Origin: Cercophora sp. LCS_1
Lineage: Eukaryota > Ascomycota > Sordariomycetes > Sordariales > Lasiosphaeriaceae
DNA: 64,000 nucleotides
Direction of reading: 5' to 3'
Assembly (NCBI GenBank): GCA_036250225.1
Contig: JAPZLL010000003.1
Location: 1,240,001-1,304,000 of the forward strand
This document shows positions 43,826 to 56,316 of the stretch, piece by piece (the first letter of the stretch is position 1; each line of letters opens with the position of its first letter). The notes below the pieces were generated by a model. That model made no database searches. It was not told the DNA's origin and saw only the letters and a program-made list of their open reading frames with translations. The position numbers and the translations under genes are program-made.

Positions 43826-46800
43826 AAAGTTTCTGCGTCACCGTTATGATCGGCCACCAACCAAAACGGAGCTGCCGATTATTCTGTCATGTCATTGCAC
43901 CCCCTTTTTCCCATTCCATCATCTCAACCTTTTGGTTTTTTTGTACAGAGTGGTATTCCCCGGTCGTGGTCGATATCAGCCTGCCCGGGTTTCCAATTGG
44001 ATGTCTTGTCCTGATGGTTGCGGTTCATCGGAAAATAAAAAAGAAGACGAGCAGTATGTGCCTCGATCACGACTATGGCGGAATCACCCACGCCTTCGTT
44101 TTCATTGGTGCGTTTAAGCCATTCACACTCGATAAGCGTAGGTAGAGGATACAGACTCAGCTTCATTCACGACAAGACTTCGCTTGCTACGTCCGTTGTC
44201 AGTCCGTTGAATCTCAGCTTCTCCCACTTCCGGTTGCATTTTCTTGCTGCCGGCGGCGCCGGGCAATGGTATGGTGGGTGAAGACGAAGGAGGGGGGAAT
44301 CCGGGGTAGGTCTCGCTGGCACTTGCCGGGTGCAACAGTCCCCCCCTCGCAACCTCATGGCCGGCCCTCGCGATATCTGATAGAGCAGGGGCCGGGCTTC
44401 GGCGGGCTCGCAGAGGGGAGGTGTGGTGCGTCGCAACAGAAGAGCAGGCTGCACGGGCAGCTGCGGAGCAAAGTCAGCCAAACCGCTTTTCCACGCCAGC
44501 CCCGTGCGTGACCACAAGCGCAACCATCTCATCAAGTGACAGGGTCGTAGGCTAGTGTCTGCACAAGCCGCAGGTCTGGTCTGTGTAACTGTTCGGGCGA
44601 GCACATGTGCGTGCTGGCCCCGGGCAACAGGCTGCAGAGGACGGGCAAGGCAAGGGTTTGCCTCTGCCGCCAACACAGTACTGTTTCGCCGGGGAGGAAA
44701 GCAAACAACGCGACACTTTCAGACCGGTTTGCGCAAAAGGGGGTTATCAGGTTCGATTCACCGCCTTGGGATCTGAGTATCGGCCCTAGGGGGTTGGTGT
44801 TGACCTGTCATTCGCAATACTCAGATCCCACGCGAAAGGAAGTGTGTGCGCATATCTGCAAAAGAAAAGGCAGCAAGATACCAAACAACACGGGAAGCGC
44901 CTCGCATCCATCCCTCACCGATACTGAGCACCCGGCAGACCATCGGTCCTCACTATCTAGCAAGCTGCCGGACAGCGGGGACATGCACCTGGGAGCTTTG
45001 ATGCTGCTTCCCGTCAGCTACGATGGCAATATTTGCTGCTGACGACTGCAAGCGCACAGCATCCTGTACAGGGGAGCCAACGTGTGACGCTCGCGGTTAC
45101 TGGCTGGTGTCATGCCAAGGGTCTCTGCGTGCAATGAGCGCATGTAATACGCCCACGGGAGCAACACCGGCAGAAACATCCATGGATGGTGTGGCTGGTG
45201 TCGATAACGGAGCGAAGGAGCCCATTGCCAGCGTTGATTCGACATTGCCAAGGCGTGAGCTTCGTGTCAACGTGCAGATGAGTGGATAGCCACGATGACA
45301 GGACGCATCTCTCTCCACTCCCTAGCACAAGCGATGGGCGCCCTGTGCCCATGCCGGTCGCTCCTCGAGAATCCAGAACATTGGCAGAGCATCTGCTCAG
45401 TTGCATAGCCGCCAATGTCTAACGCAGGGCGGGGAGCATGTTTTGTGCCGCGCGATAAGCTCGGGGGCACATCGCCGGACGGAGGAGACGCCTGAAGGAA
45501 CAGCCCATAAGGTAGGTAAGGTGCCCAAAGCCTGTCGGAGAATTCGTTCCCCGGACCCGGACAGCGATATTGAGGACCCAGGTTCCCCAGGAATCCTCAC
45601 GGCTGTTCATATTGGCGTGGAGCCCGGGTCAGGAGCAGGCGGAGGCTCACAAGCGGGGAAGCATCCTCCAGGCCACCGTTCGATACCCAGAAGAGAAATG
45701 GCACAGTCAAATGGGCCTACGTTAGCATCTGCAGGCAACCGGTGAAGGGCAAGGAGGGTTGAAACAGACGGGGATCTGGGGGAATGCGACCTGCTCCTGC
45801 CCGTTGTCCCCTGCGACCAAAAGGGGAAGTGTTCGATGTGGGATCCTACACGTTCCCAGACGGACAAGAAGCAACATGGAAGCGGCAACCGGCCGGAATG
45901 TTAGCATAGATTGAAATGGAGGGAAGGTGCGGTAGCCGCTGGACCCCTTTGCGCTTCACAGGACATGAACCTTACTGGAAGTAGCAGGGGAGGGCTGACG
46001 GCAAGTCCCATTTGCACTGGACTAAATAATGGTTAGATTTCCCTCTGCCTGGAGATGAAGTTGCGCTTCTTGCACCGTGAAACGGTTTGTATAGAATAAT
46101 TCTATGTATGATATGACTTTACATTCTACATCTCATTCTACCCTTCCATCTTTCATGTCAACAGCTCTCTCTCTTCTGGTCCTGCAAACACTATTCTGTC
46201 GCAATACTTGACGTCGCAAGGCTATGCACGGGCCGCCACTCACCCATTCAGCCGTCAAAGAATCTGACGTTGCAGTCGATCGGCTTTTGCCAGGTGCCAA
46301 AGGGACGCGGAAGGCGCGACCTCGTCAAGACCACCTCCCTTGCCATGGCCGAACTTGGTCTTCATTTCGTAAGGTCATTGTAGCACGGAACCCGTTCCTT
46401 CCTCTGATGGATCATTACGTTCCATTGTCCGCGGCGTCGCTGCGAAAGACAACTGAGCGTCGCAATCGCCTTCAGCGACAGTTGTCACATATAAATGACA
46501 GGGCCGCTAGCTCCAGCCCTCTGCAACCTCGATTCAGCATTACAACTTGGTAGTCTCCATATCTGCGTGTCTACCGAGAAGCCTACCCAACAAGTATGGC
46601 GGGTCTCTGGACTGGCGGCACTCAATTGCAGCTTCGTGGGGAGGAAGGCGGGGAGGAAGGCGAGCATCCGGGTGCCGTTTCGTTTCCCCCCTTCTCGCCT
46701 CTGCCGTGCTCTATCTATGCCAGTTCGTCCCTTTTTCTTTTTTTTTGCGCGGCTTTTTACTGACGCCATGTGTTCCTGGAGGACAATTCCCGGTCAGCGC

Positions 46801-49257
46801 TCGTTCGCGTGCCTCCCCCATGACCTGGTTGAGCGCTATGGCGGCTTCCCGCTCAATCTACGGTTGCTTTTGGCTAAATTGGCTGCCATCTCGGAGGGAG
46901 GCAAGCTTCTTTCTGATGGACCAACCCTGGACATCAAGACCGTCGCTTGGCCCTGCCGGCGAGCCCTATTGCCTGAGTTCGCCCAGCCTGGCCCTGTCGG
47001 ACGGCTGTCAGTCTGCTGGCACTCAACTGCCAGCGACTGCGCTCAGTTGCTTCCGCAATCTATCTCGCGCCACTGAGTGGGCCGGCTTCGAGTACCTGCC
47101 AGGGGAAACGGAGCAGGCCGGCAGACGTCAAGCTCATTTGACACTGGCGCTGGCGAGAGGCCTGGTTCCAGCCAAGACCAGAGACGACCTTTCCGCGATG
47201 TCAAGAGGGGGCAGGGTGACAGGGTGACAGGGTTGCGTGCCCATGGCGCAGAGGAACCAAGCAGAGTCTTTCGGCTTCATCCTGCTCAGCTCTTGACGGC
47301 GGTCATCCCGTCAGCCTGCGCCGGCTCAATCCACGACGCCGTGAGCCAAGTCCGCGAGCCGTATCTCGAGAGTAACTAGGCCACCATGTCAACGGATGGG
47401 CTGGGATAGGCGCCGCTGTTGCAATATCGGCCGCGAAGTTCTGGGCCCGACAATGCCGATGGAGGAGCCAGATGACTGTCGTGGGTTCAGCATCCCTAGC
47501 TACCTGCCTGGTTGGGTTTTGTGCAGGGCCAGTCTCGAGCCCCGATCGCCGCGATCGCTAATCACGAAATGCGGGTGTACATGGCGTCAAGCGTGAGGTC
47601 TTGTCTCTGCGTTCTGCACCCAGGAAGCCATCTTGGAGGCGTGAAGGCGAGCTCGTCGGGTCATCCCAGAGTCGTCGATACCAACACCTCTCGGACACTG
47701 CCACGCTGCTAGGGGTTAGATTGGCGAGCAGCGGAGGCAGAATGAGCCACCCGCCCCCGATAGCGAACTTTTTTTGGTGTAACTCACAGGACAGGCTTCC
47801 TGGTATGGCAGCGAGGGCGATCTAACGTCAAGACGGTACTCGCCAGACCCCACCAGGTGTATTGTACCTGCTACCACGAGGGCATATCAATTAGGCGCCA
47901 CCCTCGATCCTCTTTTCGCCCGTAGCCACAAGGATGCGTCTTCCGCCTCGGGATTGCGCCGTGGCCTGACGATGGACGGCAAGAAGGAGGCACAACGGTT
48001 TAGGGGACAAATCGGCAAAACTGTGCCCGTCAACCCCTCTCTCACAACCTCCTTCTCCACCGCTATTTGGGACTGCCGGTTGTGCAAGGAGTCGCCGACC
48101 CCAGCTGCCGCTGCCGCTGGATCAAGGGCCTCCCTGTCCGATGATGACGGTCGGGAATGGTGTTCGCGTCCGAGGGTTGCATCCCCTTCCCAGCCGAGCA
48201 GCAACAGAGAACCCCCTCTTCTCGTGGGATGTGGGCGGTGGCGATGACAAGGAAGCTTCATGCATCTCCGGACAAGAAGTGAGCGCCGAACTCCTGACGC
48301 CGACGTTTAGCGAGGGAAAGGGCTGAGGTATCCGCCCAGTTTCTGGTGTCGACAGGACTTTCCTCCTACAACCAACAGGCCAAGTGGTGGGAGAGCTGGC
48401 CCCTTTATGTTGTTCTCGCAAGAGCAGATAGATGGCTGGCCTTCTGGCTTATTCTTGTTCATCAATTCGAGAGTTTGCTCATCACGCGCGGGCAGCAAAC
48501 CGTGCCAGAATGAATGAATTGCCCCTTGGTCAAGTTGACTGTTCATCTATCGGTGATTTCTCACAAATGGCGAGAGTCGGGCAGGGTTGATTTGTTTTTA
48601 ATCAAGCGTTATTGCCGGGCCCCGTTATTTGCTCGCCTTTGTGTTGGCGATTCTGGACTGGCAGCGAGCGCATAGAAACAGGCCATTTGCAAACCGTCGA
48701 GTTTATTTATCTGTCTCACCGGCCCAGTTGGGAGTTTGTTGGCAATTAATGGCAGACACCGAGGTCAGTCGAGATAGCTACAAGCTTGTAGGTTTGCGTG
48801 AGGGTCATTTGGCGTCATCATGCCCAAACAAGGCCCACTGTAAATTAGATTCTGCTCAGCATGAAGCAGTTGCTGTTTCATCTGGCAGCTAATAAACGTC
48901 AAAGTGCTCAAATCTTGCTCAAATGTTGCCCGACACCGTTTGCCTTGAGAAATGATGCCCAAGAGGCATGCTACGAAATGGTGCCACTTCCATGTTGATC
49001 ACGACCCAGAGATTGTCAGGGCACTTCAAAGTCAACAATGTGTGAAATGTCTTGCTTTCTTCAATGTCGACGTTGGCAACTGGACCACATGAAATCTAGG
49101 TAATGTTTTTTTCGATGGCCCCAACGCCTTGCATGCTTTTTGCCAACCGAAAAGAACCAAAAAAAAAAAAAACTTCTTCAAATGATGATGGTATCGAACA
49201 GATCCTTGACGAAATATGCCCCGGCGAGAAACACAAACAACCAGGCGATGCTTGCCA

Positions 49258-51606
49258 TCACCCTTCAGACCGACTACTCTGCCCCTTCCTCGCCCTCATC
49301 CTCTGCATCTCGATAATCCCCTCCCGATTCCCCCCTTCGGCAACAACACTACTCCGTCTCCTCATCGTCGTCGTCGTTCCTCCGTCCATCGGTCTTCCTA
49401 ACTCCCCCATCTCCGCCAAATCCTCCTCGCTCTTCCGCTTGTCGGTCTCGGTCATCAACGCACCGCTCCCACTAACCCCCGTCGAAACCCCCTCCACCTG
49501 CCCTCGGTCGCTGTTGTCAGTCGAACCACCGCCGTACGACCCCCCACAACTCTCCATCGTGAACGGACTCGCCGTCGGTCCGTCCAGCACCGCTAACTCT
49601 GTCGGTGCCAACCACCTCGGCAGTACCAACGCCCGCACCGGAATCAGCGCCAGAATAAACACGGGAAACCCCACGGCCGCCACGGTCTGCGTGATGGCAA
49701 AGGTTGCGCCGAACCCGACTAGTTCGATGGCAACAAACAACCAGATCGCTGCACGCCGCTCGATCGATTTGAGGGGGTGGTTTGCCGGTGTTAGGGAGGA
49801 ATCGCGGAGCAGAAAGAGGAGCTTGGCTGTGATACCGTTTGCTTGCAGGGCTTGGATGCCCATTACGAAGAAGAGGCCTGCCAGGACTCCCTGGGGGATG
49901 AGGTGCAGGCAGACGAGGAGGGGGGGCGACATGGTGCCGAGGGTTAGGAGGCCTTGGGCCAGGTTCGAGACGCGTTGTTCGACCACGCGGGTGGGACGGT
50001 ACTGGTAGTGGCCTTTGGAGGGGGAGCGCTCGTCGGGGTCCGAGACGACGGTGGTGACGCAGAGGGATTCGGTGTGGAAGGGGGCTTGGGGGATCAGACC
50101 GTTGGGGAAGGGGAGGCCGAGGAGGCCGGCGATGCCGGTTGTGGTGCCGAGGAGGAAGAGGTCCCAGTGGAAACCGGCTGGTTTTTTGAGGGGGAATTCG
50201 GTGCCTTGGGCTATGAGGGAGGATACTGCGTCCGGTCAGTTTTTTTTTTTTTTGGTGGTGTTGGTTGTTGGGAGGTCGGACGTACCATTGTGATCAAACC
50301 AGAAGAGGATGGTGAGGAGGATGGCGAACGGGATGGCGAGAAACACATCGGCGACTTGGATGTCCCAAAAGTGGATGAACCAACCACGACTTTCGACTGT
50401 CGGGATAAACGATGTACCGGTAGGTAAGGTCTCGAGGTCGACGCGGCTCATCTTGCCAAAGTGGACAAAGGCGGTGAAGAAGATGATGGTAAGTGGCGTG
50501 CCGTAGTCTTTCGAGAAAACGCGGACTGGGTGCGTAAACAGGGCGCTGCTGCCCAGCTCGCCACAGATGTACGCAACGACAAACACCAGGAGTGAGACGA
50601 CAATGGACAGATAGAAAGGTTCGTTGTCGCCGAGGGCCTCGAGGACCTGGATGCCCTTTTGGAGGTAGATAAACGCAACGTAGAAACCGAAAATATCACA
50701 CGGAAACCGAGTCACGTAGCGAAGCCAGTTGCATGAGTTGGTGATGGCGAGAACCCAGTGGAATAGCATGGACCATCTGTGATCATTCGTTAGCGCTGAA
50801 CCAACCCCTGTCCACGCCTCAGGGGTAGTAAACATAAACATACAACCCGATCCAGCACATGAACGCCAGGTAGTTGACCCCAGTCGGCGACATGATGTCG
50901 TAAACAGTACTAGAGTAAAAGTCAGATATCCCCGACGGTGACGTCCCACGAAGAGCAACTCACTAGTTGAAAACAGAAATGGGACCTGTAACGCCCACAA
51001 TAACCAGCGGTTGACACGCCAGCACCGAAAACACCACAGCTCCAAGAACCGAGGATAACAAGACCTCGTTTACCCCGAATTGCATGTTTGTTTTGTGAAA
51101 CATATCCAACGAGAACGCCAGTGCCGGAAATATACTGTCCAAATGTCAGCCAGTCAAAACGCACCCCCGTATTTTGCTGAACCATACTTTGCAAAATACA
51201 TGTACACCGTAGCCGGAACAACGCGATAGTCCCAAGCATCCGTCCAGTCGCTGACGTAGTAGGGCGCCCTCCGCCGGATATCATTCACAATACCACGAAA
51301 CAGCTTGATTTTCCACCATGCCGGAGCCGGAGCCGGAGGGAAGGCATTGGCCGTTATCGACGGTCCGTCATCATCGGAGACCTGTGGATTTTCATCGGTA
51401 TCTTGAGCGGGCCGGGATGACCTCTGCCGGTTCCCTCCGATAAAGGAAGACACCCAGTCCCGGACACGGAGCCGGTCGTTGCCATGGCCAGTCGATGCTG
51501 AGGTCGGCAGCCCAAGGCTAGTATCGCCCGACGAGATCATGGCTGGCTGGCTGGCTGGCTGGGCGGCGGTAGTTGCCGGTCTTTCCGAACAGAAGCGGAG
51601 TTTCAT
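49258..51606 (-). CDS. BOR1: BOR1-type borate/anion transporter (SLC4-like)
   Basis: Five exons on the minus strand: 51606-51188, 51134-50964, 50909-50844, 50776-50286 and 50225-49258; 704 aa, or 682 aa from the second in-frame ATG at 51540. After about 115 polar residues, the conserved entry sequence FRGIVNDIRRRAPYYVSDW leads into 10-12 membrane segments. The HCO3-transporter family core is clear: VYMYFANIFPALAFSLDM, the QPLVIVGVTGPISVFN segment, and the signature PNGLIPQAPFHTESL (compare PTNGVLPQSPMHTKSL in relatives). The C-terminal tail is disordered and hydrophilic. Yeast Bor1 exports borate at the plasma membrane and affects vacuolar protein sorting. All four introns (53-67 bp) fall where the membrane domain reads through without a gap. 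A CCAG tetranucleotide array lies between the two candidate ATGs. Confidence 0.93.
50240..50253 (+). repeat. T14 homopolymer inside an intron
   Basis: On the coding strand this is A14 in the middle of the fourth intron of the BOR1-type gene, upstream of its CTGAC branch site. Confidence 0.85.
51541..51562 (+). repeat. (GGCT)5 tetranucleotide repeat
   Basis: Five GGCT units, plus two bases, directly adjoin the ATG at 51538-51540 of the BOR1-type gene (on its coding strand the repeat reads CCAG). They separate the two candidate start codons. Confidence 0.95.
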
Positions 51607-52962
51607 CCAAGTATCGAAGAGTGGGCGTCCGGGCAGACTGGCGTGGGCTGTGGATATCGAGAGCTAGGTACCTACTCAGTCTCAAAATCCCGAGCAAAGG
51701 ATAAAGCCCCAGTTGAGGGAGAGAGTCCAATTAAGCGGCAGAGAGCGCCGAGCTCTCGTCGCGCAACGGCGTCACCAATTGGAACGCCAAACAAAAACAA
51801 AAAATTATAGAGAAGGATTCCAAGGAGTAGAGAGAGAAGGGGGCTGATCACGTTCCCCCGCCGGCTCGTTCTTTGTTCTTCCGAGTCGGATTTACAGAGT
51901 GACGCAAGGATGTGTTGTGTCTCTGCATTTTTGTGATAGCCCAGCCTTGGAAAAGGAATTGAAATGCCAATTTTTGGGCCTGCTTCGCTTGGCCGTCTCG
52001 CCTCGCGTCTTTGGGCTTGCTTGGCCCGCCAGAACCTTTTTTGCCGAATCCATGACGCCGGCGCCTCTGGGCGTTGGGCGTTAGGGTCCCTGCTTGTTGC
52101 CGTTGGGGAAGGGAACCCTGGTGGAGCAAAAGAGGCGTTGTAGAGGTGTGCTGAAAAAAAGCTGGCGCGGAGACCCACCCCCACTCGCGCAGATCACTAG
52201 GCACCTCACCAACATCCTGTTGTTCCCCGCCCGTGAGATATCGGTTTTCGGGGAGATCCAGAGATGATATCCGTGTCTTGCGTCCTGCTGTTGCCACCCC
52301 TTTTAGAATCGCTGGGCTCCAATATTGATCAAAACCTGTCGAGGAACGAATAAGTTCCGGCCGGCATCGGGAGCATCAAAGCCTTGGACCAAACCTCTTA
52401 GGGCAGTGATAAGAGACGCACGCAACAAAAGCCCCGAAGAACACCACCAAACAGATAAATCGAGGGGTCGGAGGCGGCGGCAAGCTCTCGGGACAAAATG
52501 TGTGCGGCGCCTTGCCAAGGCAGGGCTGATCGACACTGGCGATACATTTGTCGACCACACCGCCAGAGGGGGGATTGCTGAACAACGTTTAATATACAAA
52601 GTGAACAGAACCTATTGCTACACATACATCATTTTGACCACCCGCCTGGCTTCCCACCGACCCGTCTAATTCCGCCATGAGAAGCCAAAGCTGTCGTGTC
52701 TGCATTGCTAGACTCGACACCTGCCCACCTCGTCTATGTACAAATATCAACACAAGCGGCCCGCTGATGGATCTTTTTATGCTCCAGAAATAAACAATAG
52801 TGGCTGCTTGCGCTGAGTCGTCACGGGTCATGACCAAAAGTCTACCCGCCGCTAGTGACACAACTGAGAGATGCATGAGTTGAGAACATTCCAACATATC
52901 TCCCCTCTGGAGATGGCGCCCCCTGGTTTCCATCATCGACCCATCCAAGTACCCTTCGCAAT
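51607..52962. other. Intergenic region between BOR1-type and m-AAA protease genes
   Basis: 1.36 kb holding the BOR1 promoter and the 3' region of the protease gene, both on the minus strand. Pyrimidine-rich patches on the minus strand occur at 51820-51850. No gene or RNA is recognised. Confidence 0.55.
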
Positions 52963-55728
52963 TCATGGCTTTGGAACATCGGGTCCGTCCGTCTTCTCAA
53001 AGATGGCCGGCTGCGGCTCTTCCGGAGGCGAATCCGTGTTCTCGGTTGGGAACGGCGGTGGCGCATCGCCCGTCTTTCTCCCGTCAAAGTACTTGGTAAA
53101 CTCCTCCTTATCGGGCCACTGCCGTGGACCCAACAATCGCACCATATCATCGCGGGTCAGAACCTCCTTGCGAAGAAGCTCCTCGGCAACGACACCAATC
53201 TCCTTCTTCTTGGCGGTCAGGAGGTCCTTGCACTGCTTGTACGCCTGGTCCACGATGCGTCGGACTTCAGTGTCAATGGTTTGCGCCGTCGACTCGGCAA
53301 ACGGCTTCTGGAAGTAGTTGGGATCGTTGTTGAAATGCAACGGACCCAACTTTTCAGACATGCCCCACTGCGTCACCATTGTAGTCGCCATCTGCGTCAC
53401 CTTTCTGAAATCATCGCTTGCGCCCGAAGTCACCGTGGAGAAGTGCAGCTCCTCCGAGATGCGGCCTCCTAGCGTCATGGCCATGCGGTCCATCAACTGG
53501 TTGGTGTTCATCAAATAAGCGTCGCCAGCAGGAAGATACTGGGCGTAACCCAGAGCGCCCTGGCCACGGGGAATGATGGAGACCTTGAGCAGCGGGTCGG
53601 CCCACCGGAAGAACCAACCGCAGATAGCGTGGCCAGCCTCGTGGTACGCAACGGTACGCTTCTCCTCGGGGCTGAGGACCAGTGATCTCCGCTCCAGACC
53701 TCCAACAACACGCTCGATGGCTTGCTCAAAGTGTATCATTTCAACGCTGTCGGCGTTCGCCCGCGCAGCTAAGACCAGTCAGCAGCTTCTCTCACGGCAC
53801 AAGAATCGACAATACATACCGACGAGGGCAGCTTCATTTACGGCGTTGGCAATGTCAGCACCAGCAAAGCCGGGTGTCAACGCAGCCAAGCGCCCCGTGA
53901 GATATTCCGTATCCTCCTTGGTGACAATTTTGGCGAGATGCACTTTGAAAATAGCCTGTCTCCCCTTCATCGTCGGCCTGTCAATGTGAATGTGTCTGTC
54001 GAAGCGGCCTGGACGCATCAGGGCTTGATCGAGGATATCGGCCCTGTTGGTGCCAGCAAGCACGACAACCTGTTCAGACGTGTTGAAGCCGTCCATTTCT
54101 GTCAGGATCTGGTTGAGGGTTGCCTCTCGCTCGTCGTTGCCTCCGCCCTTGAAGCCCTTCCCATCGGCACGGGATTTGCCAACGGCATCAATCTCGTCGA
54201 TAAAGATGATGCATGGCGCGTTCTTCCGGGCCGTGGCAAACAGATCGCGGACACGAGACGCACCAACGCCTACAAACATCTCGACGAACTCAGAGCCACT
54301 GACGCTGAAGAAAGGAACCTGCGATTCGCCAGCCGTCGCTTTGGCGAGGAGTGTTTTGCCAGTTCCAGGGGGGCCGGACAAGATGGCGCCACGAGGGATC
54401 TTCGCGCCCAACTTCTGGAAACGCTCAGGGTTTTTGAGGAAACTGACAAACTCCATGATCTCAACCTTGGCCTCGTCCATGCCGGCAACATCGGCGAACT
54501 TGACTTTGACAGCTGAGTCGTGGTTGAACATCTTTGCTCTGCTCTTGCCGAAACCAAACATCCCGTTTGAGCCACCGCCACCCATCCCGCCAGCTCGGCG
54601 GGTCATGAGACCGATGAGACTGATGAGGAGAAGCGTGGGGCCAAAGGCGAGCAGCAAGTTTAACGCGCTACCTTCGTTTGCGTAGGTAACTGGTATCCTC
54701 TCAGATGAGGGGATTCCGAGCTCCTCTTGTGCAGCATCTAGCCTCTTCTCGAAGGCATCCACAGAGCCAATGGTGAAGTAATAGTTGAACCCGGGCCTGG
54801 CGGCGATTGAATCAGGATAAACGGACTGCGTCGCACTTTGGTTCAGTTCAACAGTGACGCGGTCACCGCTGACCGTCATCTTCTGGACAAGACCCTTGTC
54901 CAGGAACTTGGAACGGAGCTCCTGCCAGGTGATTTCTCGGTTTGACTCCTTGCCAAAGAGGACATCCCAGAGCAGGTAGAGGACAAAAGTAGAGCCCACA
55001 CCTGCTGCGATATCTGTCCAATCAAGACGTACTGGCTTCTCGTTGGGGTCCGGTTTCCGTTGTCTTCGGTGGGGCCCCTGGCCTTCTTGCTGCCGCTGTT
55101 GTTGTTGTTGCTGCTCCCCCTCCCTTGGCTTTTCTTGTCCCTGCTCTGATGTCTTTTGATCCCGCGGTTCCTCTTTACGGCCCTCCTCTTGCCCAGGTTT
55201 GTTGGAGTCAAACTGCGTGGGTGAGCGCGACTCCCATGCGTCCTCGTCTTGCATCACTCGATCGTGAAACTGCTTCATCGACTTGATCGCCTTGAGACTG
55301 TCAAACATGGTCAAGCCAGAGGTTCTCTGTTTCTCCAACAATTCGCGGAATCCCACCGGCGCTCCGTAGATCTTGAGGTTTTGAATCGACTCCGCGTTCA
55401 TTTCTGCGTCGCCCCGTGGTAACCGCTTCAACAGGTCCGTAAACTGATTGATCTCTTCTGGCGTCAAACGCACCCATCCCGGCGGCAATGGCAAAAGCTT
55501 AAGATTCGGTGAATCTGGGTATGGGCTCTCGCCGCTCTCCTTCCGGTCTGGTTGTTGCTCGCCACCATCCGAGCTCGGCCGCTGGGTCGAAAAGGGCCTG
55601 CGAAGGGAATTGGCGGTGGACTGAGGTATCCGCGCGAAAGCGGCGGTTCGGTATGTCGGCCTCGCGGCTGCGCGGAGGGATGCGCTCGCATAGCAGCGCG
55701 CCAGCTGGCGCGTCATGGGTCGGAACAT
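52963..55728 (-). CDS. AFG3: Mitochondrial m-AAA protease subunit, Afg3 (Yta10) type
   Basis: Two exons, 55728-53820 and 53768-52963 (51-bp intron); 904 aa. This inner-membrane ATP-dependent metalloprotease assembles with its Yta12/Rca1 partner and faces the matrix. It degrades misfolded membrane proteins and matures ribosomal protein bL32m. An Arg/Ala/Ser-rich presequence (MFRPMTRQLARCYASASLRA...) covers roughly residues 1-45. Membrane segments lie at about 240-258 and 354-375. The AAA domain has Walker A GPPGTGKT (452-459), Walker B IIFIDE (507-512) and the second region of homology at MRPGRFDRHI. The zinc protease site HEAGH is at 679-683. A Gln/Glu/Arg-rich insert (about 165-230) precedes the first membrane segment. 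The AAA region reads closer to Afg3 than to Yta12 by eye (for example FSVSGSEFVEMFVGVGASRV). The ATG at 55728 is the first in frame. Confidence 0.95.
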
Positions 55729-56214
55729 GGTGGGCGTTGTTGAGACGCAATCGAAATGGAAGTCGCGGGTCCGAACCACAAGCGGAGAGGACGGCTAGGA
55801 AGTGCCGTGCTATCTCATATGGCTCAACTGGGTAGCTGCCATGCACTTGGAGAGGCGAATTGAGGCCACCCAAAGGTGGTGTTGGTCTGCAAAGGTGCCC
55901 ACGACGATGAGGTCGATGGAAATTCGGACCACTTCAAATCCAGTTGGATGGATGGATGATGCGGCGACGAGCCAGAAAGCTTGCCTCCCACTAAGCTTAA
56001 GCCAGTTTAGCGCGGGCTGCCAGCTGACAAAGCCCCTCCAAAGACCCTAACCCCGTCACGCCACAGGCGAACATCCATAACGCCAGCCAGGCTCCATCCC
56101 AACTCCATCATGCCTCTTGCCGGCTCCATGCACTTGCGGCACAACAAATCAGATAACCGATAAAACCATGATTATCCAGCAAACACCCATCGCACACAGG
56201 ATAAGATCCAGAAA

Positions 56215-56286
56215 AGCTTCGTGGCGCAGCGGAAGCGCGCCGGGCTCATAACCCGGAGGTCACTCGATCGAAACGAGTCGAAGCTA
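56215..56286 (+). tRNA. Initiator tRNA-Met (CAT)
   Basis: 72-nt intronless tRNA. The acceptor stem AGCTTCG pairs with CGAAGCT. The anticodon arm CCGGG-CTCATAA-CCCGG carries CAT, and the T arm ACTCG-ATCGAAA-CGAGT closes. The T-loop begins ATCG instead of TTCG, and the acceptor starts with an A1:T72 pair; both are hallmarks of eukaryotic initiator rather than elongator tRNA-Met. The discriminator base is A. CCA is not encoded. T4 and T5 runs at 56297-56300 and 56312-56316 can end Pol III transcription. Confidence 0.96.
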
Positions 56287-56296
56287 TCTTGTCAAC

Positions 56297-56316
56297 TTTT
56301 GTTGTATTTTCTTTTT
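56297..56316 (+). terminator. Pol III terminator T runs
   Basis: TTTT at 56297-56300 and TTTTT at 56312-56316, 11 and 26 bases after the end of the initiator tRNA. The second, longer run is the stronger stop signal. Confidence 0.6.

Larger units (their letters stand above)
41155..49257. other. 8.1 kb gene-free stretch downstream of the homeobox gene
   Basis: This holds the 3' region of the homeobox gene (AT-rich patches around 41330-41450) and otherwise no recognised gene. Simple repeats lie at 43741-43825. One short frame at 42960-43145 starts with a signal-peptide-like sequence and is listed separately. An A14 run lies at 49159-49172, close to the 3' end of the BOR1-type gene. Open frames up to 226 codons around 46.5-47.4 kb show no domain. 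Confidence 0.5.

Noticed and set aside
44700..44775. tRNA-like T-arm string (GGTTCGATTC)
   Set aside because: No matching acceptor, D or anticodon stems can be formed around it.
46547..47227. 226-codon plus-strand open frame
   Set aside because: No domain, overlapping frames of similar length, and a CT-rich start; treated as chance.
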